The notes beneath the pieces are model-generated. The model did not search any database, was not told the origin of the DNA, and worked only from the letters and a program-made list of their open reading frames with translations. 64,000 nt of DNA from Halorarum halophilum (GTDB taxonomy: Archaea; Halobacteriota; Halobacteria; Halobacteriales; Haloferacaceae). Shown piece by piece: positions 52,301 through 61,176 of the stretch (its first letter is position 1; each line of letters starts with the position of its first letter). The stretch lies in contig NZ_CP058529.1 in the NCBI RefSeq assembly GCF_013401515.1, positions 3,596,001 to 3,660,000 on the forward strand, written 5' to 3'. Both the position numbers and the translations under genes were made by a program.

Positions 52301-53782
52301 ATGCCTACCACATACGCCGTCGCGAGCGCGAAGGGGGGAGTCGGAAAGACGACGACCGCCGCGAACCTCGCGGCCACGCTGGCGGCCGCGGGGTTCGAGA
52401 CCGTGGCCGTCGACGGCGACGTCGGGACGGCGAACCTGGCGCCGGCGCTCGGCGTCGAGGTGCCCGAGGACGGAGCGACGCTCCACGACGTCCTCGCTGG
52501 CGAGGCTAGCCCGGAGGACGCGACGTACGCCGGCCCGCACGGCCTCTCGGTCGTCCCCGGCGATCAGTCGCTCTCGGCGTTCCGGTCCGCCGACCCCTCC
52601 CGCATCCGCGAGGTGCTCGGCTCCATCACGAACGCCGACTACGTCGTCGTCGACACCGGCGCCGGACTCACCCACGAGAGCGCGCTCCCGCTGTCGCTCG
52701 CGGACGAGGTTCTGCTCGTCTCGACGCCGACCCGCGACGCCCTGGTGGACACGGGGAAGACGCTCCAGCTCACCGAGCGACTCGGCGGCGAGGTGGCCGG
52801 CCTGACGCTCACCCGCGTCGGTCCGGACGACGGGCTCGCGTCCGCGCTCGCCGCCGCGGACATCGATCCCGACGAGTTCGACGTCCCTGTGCTCGGGCGC
52901 ATCCCCGAGGACCCCGCCGTCGCCGAGGCCGTCGCGGCGCGGGAGCCGCTCACGGAGTACGCCCCCGGCAGCGACGCGGCGGCGGCGTACCGCTCGCTGG
53001 CCTCCTCGCTCACCGGCGAGCCCATCCGCCCGCCGCTCTCCTACGAGGTCGAGGAGGGTGAACAGGAGCCGACGAAGCCCGACGAGACGGAGGCAGAATC
53101 CGTCGAACCGGAAGCCGACGCGGGGGAAGACGAGGTCGAAGCGGACGAGGGTGAAGGGGATGAGATTGAAGCGGGCGAGGACGAAGCAGCCGAAGCCGAG
53201 GTTGACGAGGGTGAAGCGGCCGGGGCCGAGATCGACGAGGCGGAGGCGACCGCGGTCGACGCGGACGACGCGGGAGACGACGAAGCCGACGCGAACGAAC
53301 CGGAGACGGCCGACGCCGAGGAGGACGACGTCGATGAAGACGGCGAAGTCGAGGTGACCGAAGCCGAACCCACGACGGACGTGGGGGAACTTCCCGACGA
53401 GGACGACGTCGACGAGTCCACCAGTGACGGGGATGCCGAGGAACGGGAGGCGACGGGCGAGGAGGAGGCGGATAAGACGGGGGGGACGGAGACGGACGAC
53501 GCGGTCATCATCGAGAACGAGACGCCGGACGAGGAGGGGGCCGCCGCGGCGGCGCGCCGAACGGTGCCCGGCGACGACGAGTTCGAGGACGACGGTCCGG
53601 TCACCGTCGAGGACGCCGAGTCGGGCGAATCCGCCGAGATCGGCGACGACGTCATCCCCTTCGCCGAGCAGAACCGCGAGCGCTCCGAGCAGGCCAAGCA
53701 GGGGCAGGAGGGCGACGACGACGACGTGGACGAGGACGACAATGGGAAGCGCGGTGGCATCCTCGGTCGGCTGTTCCGCTGA
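52301..53782 (+). CDS. minD4: MinD/ParA-family ATPase with acidic tail (MinD4-like)
   Basis: A 493-residue protein in three parts. The deviant Walker A ATPase domain (1-about 245) has SAKGGVGKTT (9-18) with the signature Lys11, VDGDVGTANL at 44-53 and VVVDTGAG near 113-120. A tail of about 225 residues is almost purely Asp/Glu/Ala, an extended disordered region. The last residues, NGKRGGILGRLFR, form a short basic amphipathic segment like MinD membrane-targeting sequences. Haloferax MinD4, also close to prf1, has a long tail and oscillates to position archaella and chemosensory arrays. The assignment rests on recalled synteny and architecture. Confidence 0.75.
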   Translation: MPTTYAVASAKGGVGKTTTAANLAATLAAAGFETVAVDGDVGTANLAPALGVEVPEDGATLHDVLAGEASPEDATYAGPHGLSVVPGDQSLSAFRSADPSRIREVLGSITNADYVVVDTGAGLTHESALPLSLADEVLLVSTPTRDALVDTGKTLQLTERLGGEVAGLTLTRVGPDDGLASALAAADIDPDEFDVPVLGRIPEDPAVAEAVAAREPLTEYAPGSDAAAAYRSLASSLTGEPIRPPLSYEVEEGEQEPTKPDETEAESVEPEADAGEDEVEADEGEGDEIEAGEDEAAEAEVDEGEAAGAEIDEAEATAVDADDAGDDEADANEPETADAEEDDVDEDGEVEVTEAEPTTDVGELPDEDDVDESTSDGDAEEREATGEEEADKTGGTETDDAVIIENETPDEEGAAAAARRTVPGDDEFEDDGPVTVEDAESGESAEIGDDVIPFAEQNRERSEQAKQGQEGDDDDVDEDDNGKRGGILGRLFR

Positions 53783-53863
53783 GGAGGCGGCCGTAACGAG
53801 GGGACTCGAACACGTCCGAGGCGAACCGCGGCATTCTTCATCGCGCGGACTCGACCCGAACCC

Positions 53864-53980
53864 ATGAGTCGCGCCCAGAACGGTTCCGTTCCGCTGTGGT
53901 GGGTCATCGTCTTCGTACTGCTCGCGCTCGGTCTCGGCGCGTACGCCATCACGTCCTCCGGCGGTTCCCTCATCGCCTGA
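53864..53980 (+). CDS. 38-residue single-helix membrane protein
   Basis: A short gene of 38 codons plus stop: hydrophilic MSRAQNGSVP, one transmembrane helix (about 11-31, LWWVIVFVLLALGLGAYAIT), and the short tail SSGGSLIA. It lies 81 nt after the MinD4-like gene in the same direction and converges on argS. Codon choice is GC-rich like its neighbours. Function is unknown; proximity suggests a membrane partner of the MinD-like ATPase, which is inference only. Confidence 0.55.
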   Translation: MSRAQNGSVPLWWVIVFVLLALGLGAYAITSSGGSLIA

Positions 53981-54019
53981 ACCGCCCGGACGGTCCCAGT
54001 TCTACGCCGCCATCGGAGT

Positions 54020-55783
54020 CTACATCGACTCGGGAGCCGCGACGCCGAGCACGTCGAGCGCGTTCGCGACCGTCGTCCGCGCGGCCGCGACCAGCGCGAG
54101 GCGCGCCTCGCGGGTCGCCTCGTCCTCGGCGGTGAGGACCGGACACTCGCGGTAGAACGCGTTGAACGTCTCCGCGAACTCGCGGGTGTACGTCGCCACG
54201 CGGTGGGGTTCGAGGTCCTCGGCGGCCTCCTCGACGACGGCGGGGAGGCGTGCGATCGTCGCGAGCAGGGCCCGCTCCTCGGGCGTCGAGAGCGTGGACG
54301 CGTCTACGTCGTCCGCCGGGGTCGAGCCCTGTGCCGCGGCCTCGTCGAGGATGCCACAACAACGCGCGTGGACGTACTGGACGTACGGTGCAGACTGCGC
54401 CTCGAAGTCGAGCGCGTGGTCCCACTCGAACGTGATGGTCTTGGTCGGCTGCTTCGAGACGATGTCGTAGCGCACGGCGCCGACGCCGACCTGCTCCGCG
54501 ATGCGCTCGACGTCGGCCTCGGACAGGTTGTCGTCGCGGATACGGTCGTCCATCCGCGTCTCGACCTCCTCGCGGGCGCGGTCGATCGCCTCGTCCAGCA
54601 GGTCGTCGAGGTCGACGCCGGTGCCGCGGCGGGTGCTCATCCCCTCGCCCCCGGGGAGGTTCACCCAGGAGTAGAACATCGAGGTGAGCCGGTCCGTATC
54701 GTTGCCGAGGACCTCGAGGGCGGCCTCGAGCTGGCTCGCGTGCAGGCGCTGATCCTCGCCGAGCACCGTCACCGCGCGGTCGTAGTTGTCGAACTTCCAC
54801 TCGTGGTGGGCCAGGTCGCGGGTGGTGTACAGCGAGGTGCCGTCCGAGCGGAGGAAGACGAACTCCTTGTCGATGTCCCACTCGGAGAGGTCGAGCACCC
54901 ACGCGCCGTCGTCGATCTCGGCGTACTCGCTGTCCTTGAGGCGCTCGACCGCCTCGGCCGCGCTTCCGTCGCGGATGAACCGCGTCTCCTTCACGAACTC
55001 GTCGAACTCCGCGGGGAGCCGCGAGAGCGTCTCCCGCATCCCCGAGAGCACCGTGTCGACGACCTCGCTTACGCGCTCGTGGGCGTCCTCCTCGCCGGAT
55101 TCGAGCCCACGCATGATCGTCTCGATCTCCGCCTCGGCCTCGGTGACCTCGTCCTCGTCGCCCTCCTCGAGGAAGCTGTTCCCCTTGCGGTAGTAGCGCA
55201 CGAGGTCGTAGTCGGGCTTGTCGCGGTCCGGGTCGGGGAGGTCGGACTCGTCGAACGTCTCGAACGCCCAGGTGAACACGGCCATCTGCCGGCCGGCGTC
55301 GTTCACGTAGTAGTGGCGCTCCACGTCGTACCCGGCGTACTCGAGGGTGTTCGCCACCGCGTCGCCGACGATGGGGTTGCGCGCGCGGCCGACGTGGACG
55401 GGCCCGGTCGGGTTCGCGGACGTGTGCTCGACGACGACCGACTCCCCCCGGTCGGGGAGCGAACCGAAGTCGTCGGCGCGTGCGGCCAGAAGCGTGTCCG
55501 CGAGGTACGCGTCGTCGGTGAAGAAGTTGAGGTACGGCCCCGCGGGTTCGACGCGCGCGAGGTACTCCGTGCCCTCAACGTCGAGCGCATCCGCCACCTC
55601 ACCGGCGACCCGGGGCGGCGGGGCGCCCGCCTCCTCGGCCAGGCGGAACGCCACGCTCGAGGCGAGCGTCGCGTCCACGTCGCCCGGCGGCTCCTCGATG
55701 CCGAGGTCGTCGGTCGGGTACCCGAGGTCGGCGAGCGCCTCCGTCAGCGCCGCCTCGACGGCCGACCGGAACTGTCTGAACAT
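54020..55783 (-). CDS. argS: arginyl-tRNA synthetase
   Basis: A 587-residue class Ia synthetase that charges tRNA-Arg. The HIGH-type motif is HVGRARN near residue 125 ([17 protein letters not shown]), preceded by the Add-1 domain (1-about 110) that contacts the D-loop. The KMSKS-like loop reads GMSTRRG near 395. The C-terminal helical anticodon domain is complete, with [10 protein letters not shown] near 475 and [20 protein letters not shown] near 540. ATG 55783 follows normal family length. Divergent from rbkR across a 283-bp gap. Confidence 0.95.
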   Translation of the reverse strand: MFRQFRSAVEAALTEALADLGYPTDDLGIEEPPGDVDATLASSVAFRLAEEAGAPPPRVAGEVADALDVEGTEYLARVEPAGPYLNFFTDDAYLADTLLAARADDFGSLPDRGESVVVEHTSANPTGPVHVGRARNPIVGDAVANTLEYAGYDVERHYYVNDAGRQMAVFTWAFETFDESDLPDPDRDKPDYDLVRYYRKGNSFLEEGDEDEVTEAEAEIETIMRGLESGEEDAHERVSEVVDTVLSGMRETLSRLPAEFDEFVKETRFIRDGSAAEAVERLKDSEYAEIDDGAWVLDLSEWDIDKEFVFLRSDGTSLYTTRDLAHHEWKFDNYDRAVTVLGEDQRLHASQLEAALEVLGNDTDRLTSMFYSWVNLPGGEGMSTRRGTGVDLDDLLDEAIDRAREEVETRMDDRIRDDNLSEADVERIAEQVGVGAVRYDIVSKQPTKTITFEWDHALDFEAQSAPYVQYVHARCCGILDEAAAQGSTPADDVDASTLSTPEERALLATIARLPAVVEEAAEDLEPHRVATYTREFAETFNAFYRECPVLTAEDEATREARLALVAAARTTVANALDVLGVAAPESM

Positions 55784-56066
55784 GCGCGGGGCTTCCGCGG
55801 CCGCCGATAAAGGGGTTTCCGAACCGTGCCGTCCGCGACGACTGCCGGGACCCCGCCGACCGTGCTTCCTGTGCCCACCGTGACGAACGCGTCGCCCGGA
55901 CCGACCCGACTAGTCCGGTCGTCCGCCGGTCGCCGCGACCCGGCGACTTTTCACGGCGGAGCGCCTCCGTATCGGTACGCTTCACGAAGCCGGGACGGTG
56001 CGTAACGATTCTGGAACGCGTCTCACCTTCGATACGCTTTAGTCCGTCGGGGCGGAATTTCGAGTA

Positions 56067-56834
56067 ATGGCAACCAGTGCGAGGACCGTCGGCCACGACG
56101 AGGTGGCCGCCCTGAAGACGGTCGCCCTCCGCGGCGGGCTGCGCGAGCCCGTCAAGGTCTCCTGTTCGGCGCTCGGCGAGCAACTCGGCGCGTCGAGCCA
56201 GACCGCCTCCCGCCGCCTCCAGCGGCTCGACGAGGCGGGCCTGCTCGACCGCGACGTGGTGAGCGACGGCCAGTGGGTCTCCGTGACCGACCGCGGCGAG
56301 CGTCGGTTACGCACCGAGTACGCCGACTACCGCCGTCTGTTCGAGGACGGTACCGGCCTCACGCTCACCGGCTCGGTCACCGGCGGCATGGGCGAGGGTC
56401 GCCACTACATCTCCCTCGACGGGTACATGAGTCAGTTCCGCGAGCGCCTCGGCTACGAGCCGTTCCCGGGGACGCTGAACGTCGAACTGACGGAGGCGTC
56501 CGTGCGGGCCGTCGCGGGGCTCGGCTCGGTGGACGGCATCCACATCGACGGATGGGAGGACGAGGAGCGGACGTTCGGCCCGGCGACGTGCTACCCGGCG
56601 CGCGTCGAGACGGGCGACGGCTCGTTCGAGCCGACCCACGTCATCGTCCCCGAACGGACCCACCACGACGAGGAGCAGCTGGAGATCATCGCGCCGCTGA
56701 AGCTCCGGGAGGAGCTCGACCTCGAGGACGGTGACGAACTCACCGTCATCCTTGCGGACGAGACCGACGGCGCGTCGTCGACCGGGACGTCGACGAACGA
56801 GGCGGACGCGTCCGGCCCGGGGGCGCACGAATGA
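56067..56834 (+). CDS. rbkR: CTP-dependent riboflavin kinase with HTH domain (RbkR type)
   Basis: A 255-residue two-domain protein. The N-terminal winged helix (about 8-85, [20 protein letters not shown] as recognition helix) is fused to the archaeal riboflavin kinase domain (DUF120, about 95-230), with [19 protein letters not shown] near 107-125 and FPGTLNVEL near 138-146. It makes FMN from riboflavin using CTP. Proteins of this form (RbkR) also regulate riboflavin genes. Its stop overlaps the ribB start by 4 nt, so it probably controls its own operon. A TATA-like CGCTTTAGTC is 25-35 nt upstream. Confidence 0.9.
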   Translation: MATSARTVGHDEVAALKTVALRGGLREPVKVSCSALGEQLGASSQTASRRLQRLDEAGLLDRDVVSDGQWVSVTDRGERRLRTEYADYRRLFEDGTGLTLTGSVTGGMGEGRHYISLDGYMSQFRERLGYEPFPGTLNVELTEASVRAVAGLGSVDGIHIDGWEDEERTFGPATCYPARVETGDGSFEPTHVIVPERTHHDEEQLEIIAPLKLREELDLEDGDELTVILADETDGASSTGTSTNEADASGPGAHE

Positions 56835-57508
56835 GCCGCAAGCAGGCGGCGCAGTTCGACCGCGCGCTGGCGGCGTTCCGCGCGGGCGACCCCGTGTTGA
56901 TCCACGACTTCGCGGACCGGGAGGGCGAGACCGACATCGTCTACCCCGCCGAGGCCGTCACGCCGGCCGACGTGGCGCGAATGCGCAACGACGCCGGCGG
57001 CCTCGTCTGCCTGGCGCTCTCGGACGCGGTCGCCCGTGCGGTCGACCTCCCCTTCCTCGACGACGCGGTCGACCACCCGGCGGCCGGCGACCACGACCTC
57101 GGCTACGACGACCGGTCGTCGTTCTCGCTCCCGGTGAACCACCGCGACACGTACACCGGAATCACCGACGAGGACCGCGCGCGCACCATCACGGAACTCG
57201 CCTCGATGGCGGACGCCGTCGACGCCGGCGTCGACTACGGTCCCGAGGAGTTCGCCGCCGAGTTCCGCTCGCCGGGTCACGTCCACCTCCTGCGGGGGGC
57301 GCCCGGCCTCCTCGCCGACCGGGTCGGCCACACCGAACTCGGCCTGGCGCTCGCGGCGGAGGCGGGGCGTGCGCCCGCCGTCGTCGTCTGCGAGATGCTC
57401 GACGACGAGAGCGGCGCGGCGCTCTCCCCGGACGCCGCCCGCGAGTACGCCCGTCGAACCGGCGTCCCCTACGTCGAGGGCGAGGAACTCGTCGAGGCGC
57501 TCTCGTAG
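56831..57508 (+). CDS. ribB: 3,4-dihydroxy-2-butanone 4-phosphate synthase
   Basis: A 225-residue RibB that converts ribulose-5-phosphate to the four-carbon precursor of riboflavin. Conserved blocks are [20 protein letters not shown] near 25-44 (metal and acid/base residues), [14 protein letters not shown] near 50-63, [19 protein letters not shown] near 102-120 and [20 protein letters not shown] near 155-174. Directly behind rbkR with a 4-nt overlap, so flavin synthesis and its regulator share one transcript. Confidence 0.94.
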   Translation: MSRKQAAQFDRALAAFRAGDPVLIHDFADREGETDIVYPAEAVTPADVARMRNDAGGLVCLALSDAVARAVDLPFLDDAVDHPAAGDHDLGYDDRSSFSLPVNHRDTYTGITDEDRARTITELASMADAVDAGVDYGPEEFAAEFRSPGHVHLLRGAPGLLADRVGHTELGLALAAEAGRAPAVVVCEMLDDESGAALSPDAAREYARRTGVPYVEGEELVEALS

Positions 57509-57606
57509 GCCGCCCCGGTCGACTTCGATGCGGGCGCGGTGCTCCGGCTCCCGGCCTCCTCGACCCCCGTCCGACACCGCCAGTCCCACCCCGCGCGTTT
57601 CTCATG

Positions 57607-57616
57607 ATTTTAAGTC
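57607..57616 (+). promoter_or_regulatory. TATA-like box of ilvE
   Basis: ATTTTAAGTC lies about 27 nt before ATG 57638, consistent with a leaderless message. Confidence 0.45.
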
Positions 57617-57637
57617 CGGACGGGGCTACCCTCGCGT

Positions 57638-58573
57638 ATGACCGTCTTCGAGGAGATGGCGGAGGACGGGGTCATCTGGCAGAACGGCGAGTTCGTCGAC
57701 TGGGCCGACGCGACGACCCACGTCCTCACGCACGGCCTCCACTACGGAACGGGTATCTTCGAGGGTGTCCGCGCGTACGACACCGAACAGGGCACCGCGC
57801 TCTTCCGCTGGGACGAGCACCTCGACCGCTTCTACCAGTCGGCCAAGCCGTACGACATGGAGATCGAGTACTCGCGCGAGGAACTCACCGAGGCCACCCT
57901 GGCGACGATCCGCCGGAACGACCTCGAGTCGGCGTACGTCCGGCCGATCGCCTTCTACGGCTACCACAGCCTCGGCGTCTCGCCGGGCGACTGCCCGACG
58001 GACGTCGTCGTCGCCGCGTGGCCGTGGGGCGCGTACCTCGGCGAGGAGGCGCTGGAGGAGGGCATCGAGGTGATGGTCTCCTCGTGGCGCAAGCACGCCT
58101 CCAGCCAGATCCCGACGAACGCGAAGACGACGGGGCTGTACGTGAACTCGATGCTCGCGGGCGAGGAGGCTCGCCGCAACGGCTTCGCGGAGGCGATCGT
58201 CCTGAACAAGGAGGGCAACGTGGCGGAGGGTCCCGGCGAGAACCTCTTCCTCGTGCGCGACGACACCATCTACACGCCCGGCCTGAGCGAGTCCATCCTT
58301 GACGGCATCACCCGCGACACGGTCATCACGCTCGCCGAGGAGCGCGGCTACGAGGTCAACGACACCACGAGCATCTCGCGGGGCGAACTGAACACGGCGG
58401 ACGAACTGTTCTTCACCGGCTCGGCGGCCGAGGTCACGCCGATCCGCCAGGTGGACAACGTCGTGATCGGGAACGGGTCGCGCGGGCCGGTGACCGAGGA
58501 ACTCCAGCAGGCGTTCTTCGACCTCGTGGAGCGCCGGACGGACGAGCACGACGACTGGTTCACGTACGTTTAG
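57638..58573 (+). CDS. ilvE: branched-chain amino acid aminotransferase
   Basis: A 311-residue fold-type IV PLP enzyme that transfers the amino group between glutamate and the keto acids of Leu, Ile and Val. HGLHYGTGIFEGVRAY near 31-46 is the substrate loop, the PLP lysine is K163 (NAKTTGLYVNS), and KEGNVAEGPGENLFLVRD near 191-208 and TGSAAEVTPIRQVD near 262-275 are family signatures. Full length. It is monocistronic and followed by a 512-bp non-coding region. Confidence 0.94.
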   Translation: MTVFEEMAEDGVIWQNGEFVDWADATTHVLTHGLHYGTGIFEGVRAYDTEQGTALFRWDEHLDRFYQSAKPYDMEIEYSREELTEATLATIRRNDLESAYVRPIAFYGYHSLGVSPGDCPTDVVVAAWPWGAYLGEEALEEGIEVMVSSWRKHASSQIPTNAKTTGLYVNSMLAGEEARRNGFAEAIVLNKEGNVAEGPGENLFLVRDDTIYTPGLSESILDGITRDTVITLAEERGYEVNDTTSISRGELNTADELFFTGSAAEVTPIRQVDNVVIGNGSRGPVTEELQQAFFDLVERRTDEHDDWFTYV

Positions 58574-59085
58574 AGCGATTCGACTTCGAGGTTTTCTTCC
58601 GAGGTCTCGTTCCTCACTGGACTCCGCCAACGAGGAGTACCTGAAAGCCTCGGGGCCATCGCGTCGGGGACCTCGTCGTCGTCCGGGAGAGCATCGCTCA
58701 CGAGAACTCCGCCTCGCTCCCGTGGTGCTTGCTTCGCGACTGGCCGGGATACAGGTTCGGTCGACTTCCCGGATACCTGCCCTCGTACACGACGTTTCGT
58801 ACAGGGACGAATAGCTGCCTTCGAAGTTCGAATCCTCCGGCGATTCCGGTCGTCGATCCTGTACTATCCACCCTCACGCCGTCTCGGGCTCGTGTGTCCC
58901 TGGCAACCATCTATCTGGCGTATCATTACTCGGACCTAACCCCATCTTAGTCGTCCCAGACGAGGTAACTCCGCCGCACACGACGGGGTTATGGCGATCG
59001 TCATACCTCAATTTCAGTATATAAACCAACCACCGATTCGGCGTATCGGTCTAATTACAAAGCCGGTTAAGCCGGTAGATGCGGT
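58574..59085. other. 512-bp gene-poor, AT-richer region
   Basis: No supported gene. Frames are short, codon use is unlike the neighbours, and the A+T content rises toward 59020. One 73-codon plus-strand frame (58729-58950) has no recognisable motif. A GTTCGAATCC at about 58826-58835 looks like a tRNA T-loop, but flanking arms do not pair. The region may be a decayed insertion or simply regulatory. Confidence 0.5.
59018..59025 (+). promoter_or_regulatory. strong TATA box of ferritin-like gene
   Basis: TATATAAA is the best TATA consensus in the window. With the GTG start at 59086 it predicts a leader of about 40 nt, which contains the direct repeat AAGCCGGTTAAGCCGGTAG (59060-59078). Confidence 0.6.
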
Positions 59086-59892
59086 GTGGCTCTCGAAAAT
59101 CGAGACGACGAGCACGAGCAGACGCAACGATCGGAAACCGACGACGGCCGTCGACGATTTCTCACCGGTTCCGCAGGCGCGATCGGTGCCCTGGCACTCG
59201 GGAGCGCGTTCGGCGCCCAATCGGTGCTGGCTAGCGGCGACGATCACGGGACTGACACCGAAGAACAGACGGAGGATGCGTTCGAGGACGACGTCGCCAT
59301 CCTCAACTACGCACTGACCCTCGAGTATCTGGAGGCGGCCTTCTACCGACGAGCCCTCGACAATCTGAACCGGAACGACCTGCTGTCCGACCGCCTCGAC
59401 GAACTGCCCGAGTCGGTCCGAGAGCGGATCTTCGAGCAACTCACCGTCATCCAGGAACACGAGGAGATCCACGTCGAGTTCCTCACCGAGGTGATCACCG
59501 ACCTCGGTGGCGAACCCGCCGAGGAACCGGAGTTCGACTTCGGGTCGGCAGTCGAAGAGCCAGTCGAGTTCATCCGAACCGCTGCAGTGCTCGAGGACAC
59601 CGGCGTCGCCGCGTACGCGGGCGCCGCGCCATCGATCGAGGACGAGGATCTCGTCCCGCCAGCCCTCAGCATCCACAGCGTCGAGGCCCGCCACGCCTCG
59701 TTCGTGCGCGAACTCGGCGGACAGATCGGGTTCCCCGACGCGTTCGACGAACCCCTGCCCAGGGACGCCGTGCTCGAAGCGGCTAGCCAGTTCATCGTCT
59801 CCGACTCGTCCGAGGAGGACGACGGTGAGACGGAGACGGCAACGGACGACGACGAGACGGAGACGGAGACGGCAACGGACGACGGCCACTGA
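59086..59892 (+). CDS. Tat-exported ferritin-like (desiccation-related) protein
   Basis: A 268-residue exported protein. The twin-arginine signal is RRRFLTGSAGAIGALALGSA (22-41) ending near ASG (50). The ferritin-like four-helix domain (about 70-240) has LTLEYLEAAFYRRALDNLN and VIQEHEEIHVEFLTEV, where E and E-x2-H residues form the possible metal site, then VLEDTGVAAYAGAA and HSVEARHASFVREL. Related proteins are desiccation-associated (PCC13-62/Rds1). A 33-bp tandem duplication encodes ETETATDDDE-type repeats at the C-terminus. GTG start 59086; strong TATA upstream. Confidence 0.8.
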   Translation: MALENRDDEHEQTQRSETDDGRRRFLTGSAGAIGALALGSAFGAQSVLASGDDHGTDTEEQTEDAFEDDVAILNYALTLEYLEAAFYRRALDNLNRNDLLSDRLDELPESVRERIFEQLTVIQEHEEIHVEFLTEVITDLGGEPAEEPEFDFGSAVEEPVEFIRTAAVLEDTGVAAYAGAAPSIEDEDLVPPALSIHSVEARHASFVRELGGQIGFPDAFDEPLPRDAVLEAASQFIVSDSSEEDDGETETATDDDETETETATDDGH

Positions 59893-59959
59893 CGAGATCA
59901 GCTATCCGCTACTGGTTCACTGGGTAAGGAGCGTCGAAGTGTGGGCGTGAGAGGCCGAC

Positions 59960-61039
59960 CTACAAACCCTCCTCACCGTCGATGATCCGGAGACACCGTT
60001 CACCGAGCGCAGGAACGCCCTCCTCCATCTTCGGGTACACCGGGTCGTCGCTGTTCCCCTCCAGGTACCGCCGGAAGAACATCTCGCCGAGCGCCGCGAG
60101 CTTGTACACCGCGAGCGTCCGGTAGAAGCGGTCGTGGTCGTACTCGATCCCCGTCGCGGCCTCGTAGCGGTCCACCAGGTCGCGCCGGCGGGGGTACCCC
60201 TCGCGCTCCATGAACGTCGACCGCAGTTCGGGGGTCGCCGGCTCCGGATCGCCGGGGTCGCGCCAGAACGACAGCATCCAGCCGAGGTCCGTCAGCGGGT
60301 CCCCGAGCGTCGACAGCTCCCAGTCGAACACGCCCACCAGCTCCGGTGGCGTGCCGGGCCCGAACATGACGTTGTCGAGCTTGTAGTCGCCGTGGACCAG
60401 CGTCTCCGGGTGCGTGTCTGGGACGTGCTCCTTCAGCCACGTCGTCGTCTCGTGGATGGCGGGCACCTCGCGCTCGTCGGCGGTCACCTCGAACGCCCAC
60501 TGGAACTGCTTCGACCAGCGGTCGGCCTGGCGCTCGGTGAACCCGGCCGGCCGGCCGAAGTCGCCGAGGCCGACCGACTCGGGGTCGACCGAGTGGATCG
60601 CCGCGAGGGTGTCGACCAGTTCCTCGCCGATTCGGCGGCGGTGCTCGGGGGCCGCAAACCGCTCCGGCTCCGCGTCGCGCAGGACGTCGCCCTCGCTCCG
60701 TGCCATCACGAAGAACTCCGCGCCGAGCACCGACTCGTCCTCGCAGGCGCACACCGTCTCCGGAAGGGGAACCGGCGTGTCCTGCAGGGCGTCCATGACC
60801 CGGTACTCCCGGAGCACGTCGTGGGCCGTGTCGGCCGTCTCCCCCGGCGGCGGCCGGCGGACCACCAGGTCGCGGTCGCCGTGGGTCACGAACAGCGTCT
60901 CGTTCGAGTGGCCCTTCGGGTGGCGCTCGACCGCGAACTCCGCCGCGGGGCCGAGTTCGGCATCGAGGAACTCGCGGAGGCGTTCGGGGTCGACGAGCCG
61001 GGCGAGGTAGTCGTCGCGGCCGTCCGCTTCGTCGGTCAT
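59960..61039 (-). CDS. ACAD10/11-type phosphotransferase (APH family)
   Basis: A 359-residue kinase-like protein of the aminoglycoside phosphotransferase fold. GHSNETLFV (about 38-46), LVVRRPPPG, LREYRVMDAL, VLGAEFFVMARSEGDVLRD and LVHGDYKLDNVMF with FDWELSTLGDPLTDL match the N-terminal kinase domain of animal ACAD10/ACAD11 block by block; HGDYKLDN is the catalytic loop and DWE the Mg-binding motif. It probably phosphorylates a hydroxyacyl-CoA rather than an antibiotic. It is divergent from the acyl-CoA dehydrogenase at 61177. ATG 61039 is chosen over a start nine codons upstream. Confidence 0.82.
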   Translation of the reverse strand: MTDEADGRDDYLARLVDPERLREFLDAELGPAAEFAVERHPKGHSNETLFVTHGDRDLVVRRPPPGETADTAHDVLREYRVMDALQDTPVPLPETVCACEDESVLGAEFFVMARSEGDVLRDAEPERFAAPEHRRRIGEELVDTLAAIHSVDPESVGLGDFGRPAGFTERQADRWSKQFQWAFEVTADEREVPAIHETTTWLKEHVPDTHPETLVHGDYKLDNVMFGPGTPPELVGVFDWELSTLGDPLTDLGWMLSFWRDPGDPEPATPELRSTFMEREGYPRRRDLVDRYEAATGIEYDHDRFYRTLAVYKLAALGEMFFRRYLEGNSDDPVYPKMEEGVPALGERCLRIIDGEEGL

Positions 61040-61176
61040 GTGGGTTCGTTCCGCGGGCGGCCGCAAAAACGCCCGGGGTGCGTCCGTGGTCGAAGGGATC
61101 AGGCGTGGAACGGATCGCGGTTTCGACCGACGCGGTCCGGGGATACCGTTTTGTCCGGCCCGTCCGAGGCCGGCGT

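Noticed and set aside
55901-55920. GACTAGTC-centred palindrome between argS and rbkR, considered as a riboflavin operator
   Set aside because: Only the 8-bp core is perfect and it is about 150 nt from the gene; too weak to assign.
58820-58845. GTTCGAATCC, looking like a tRNA T-loop
   Set aside because: The arms beside it do not pair and no acceptor or anticodon stem can be built.
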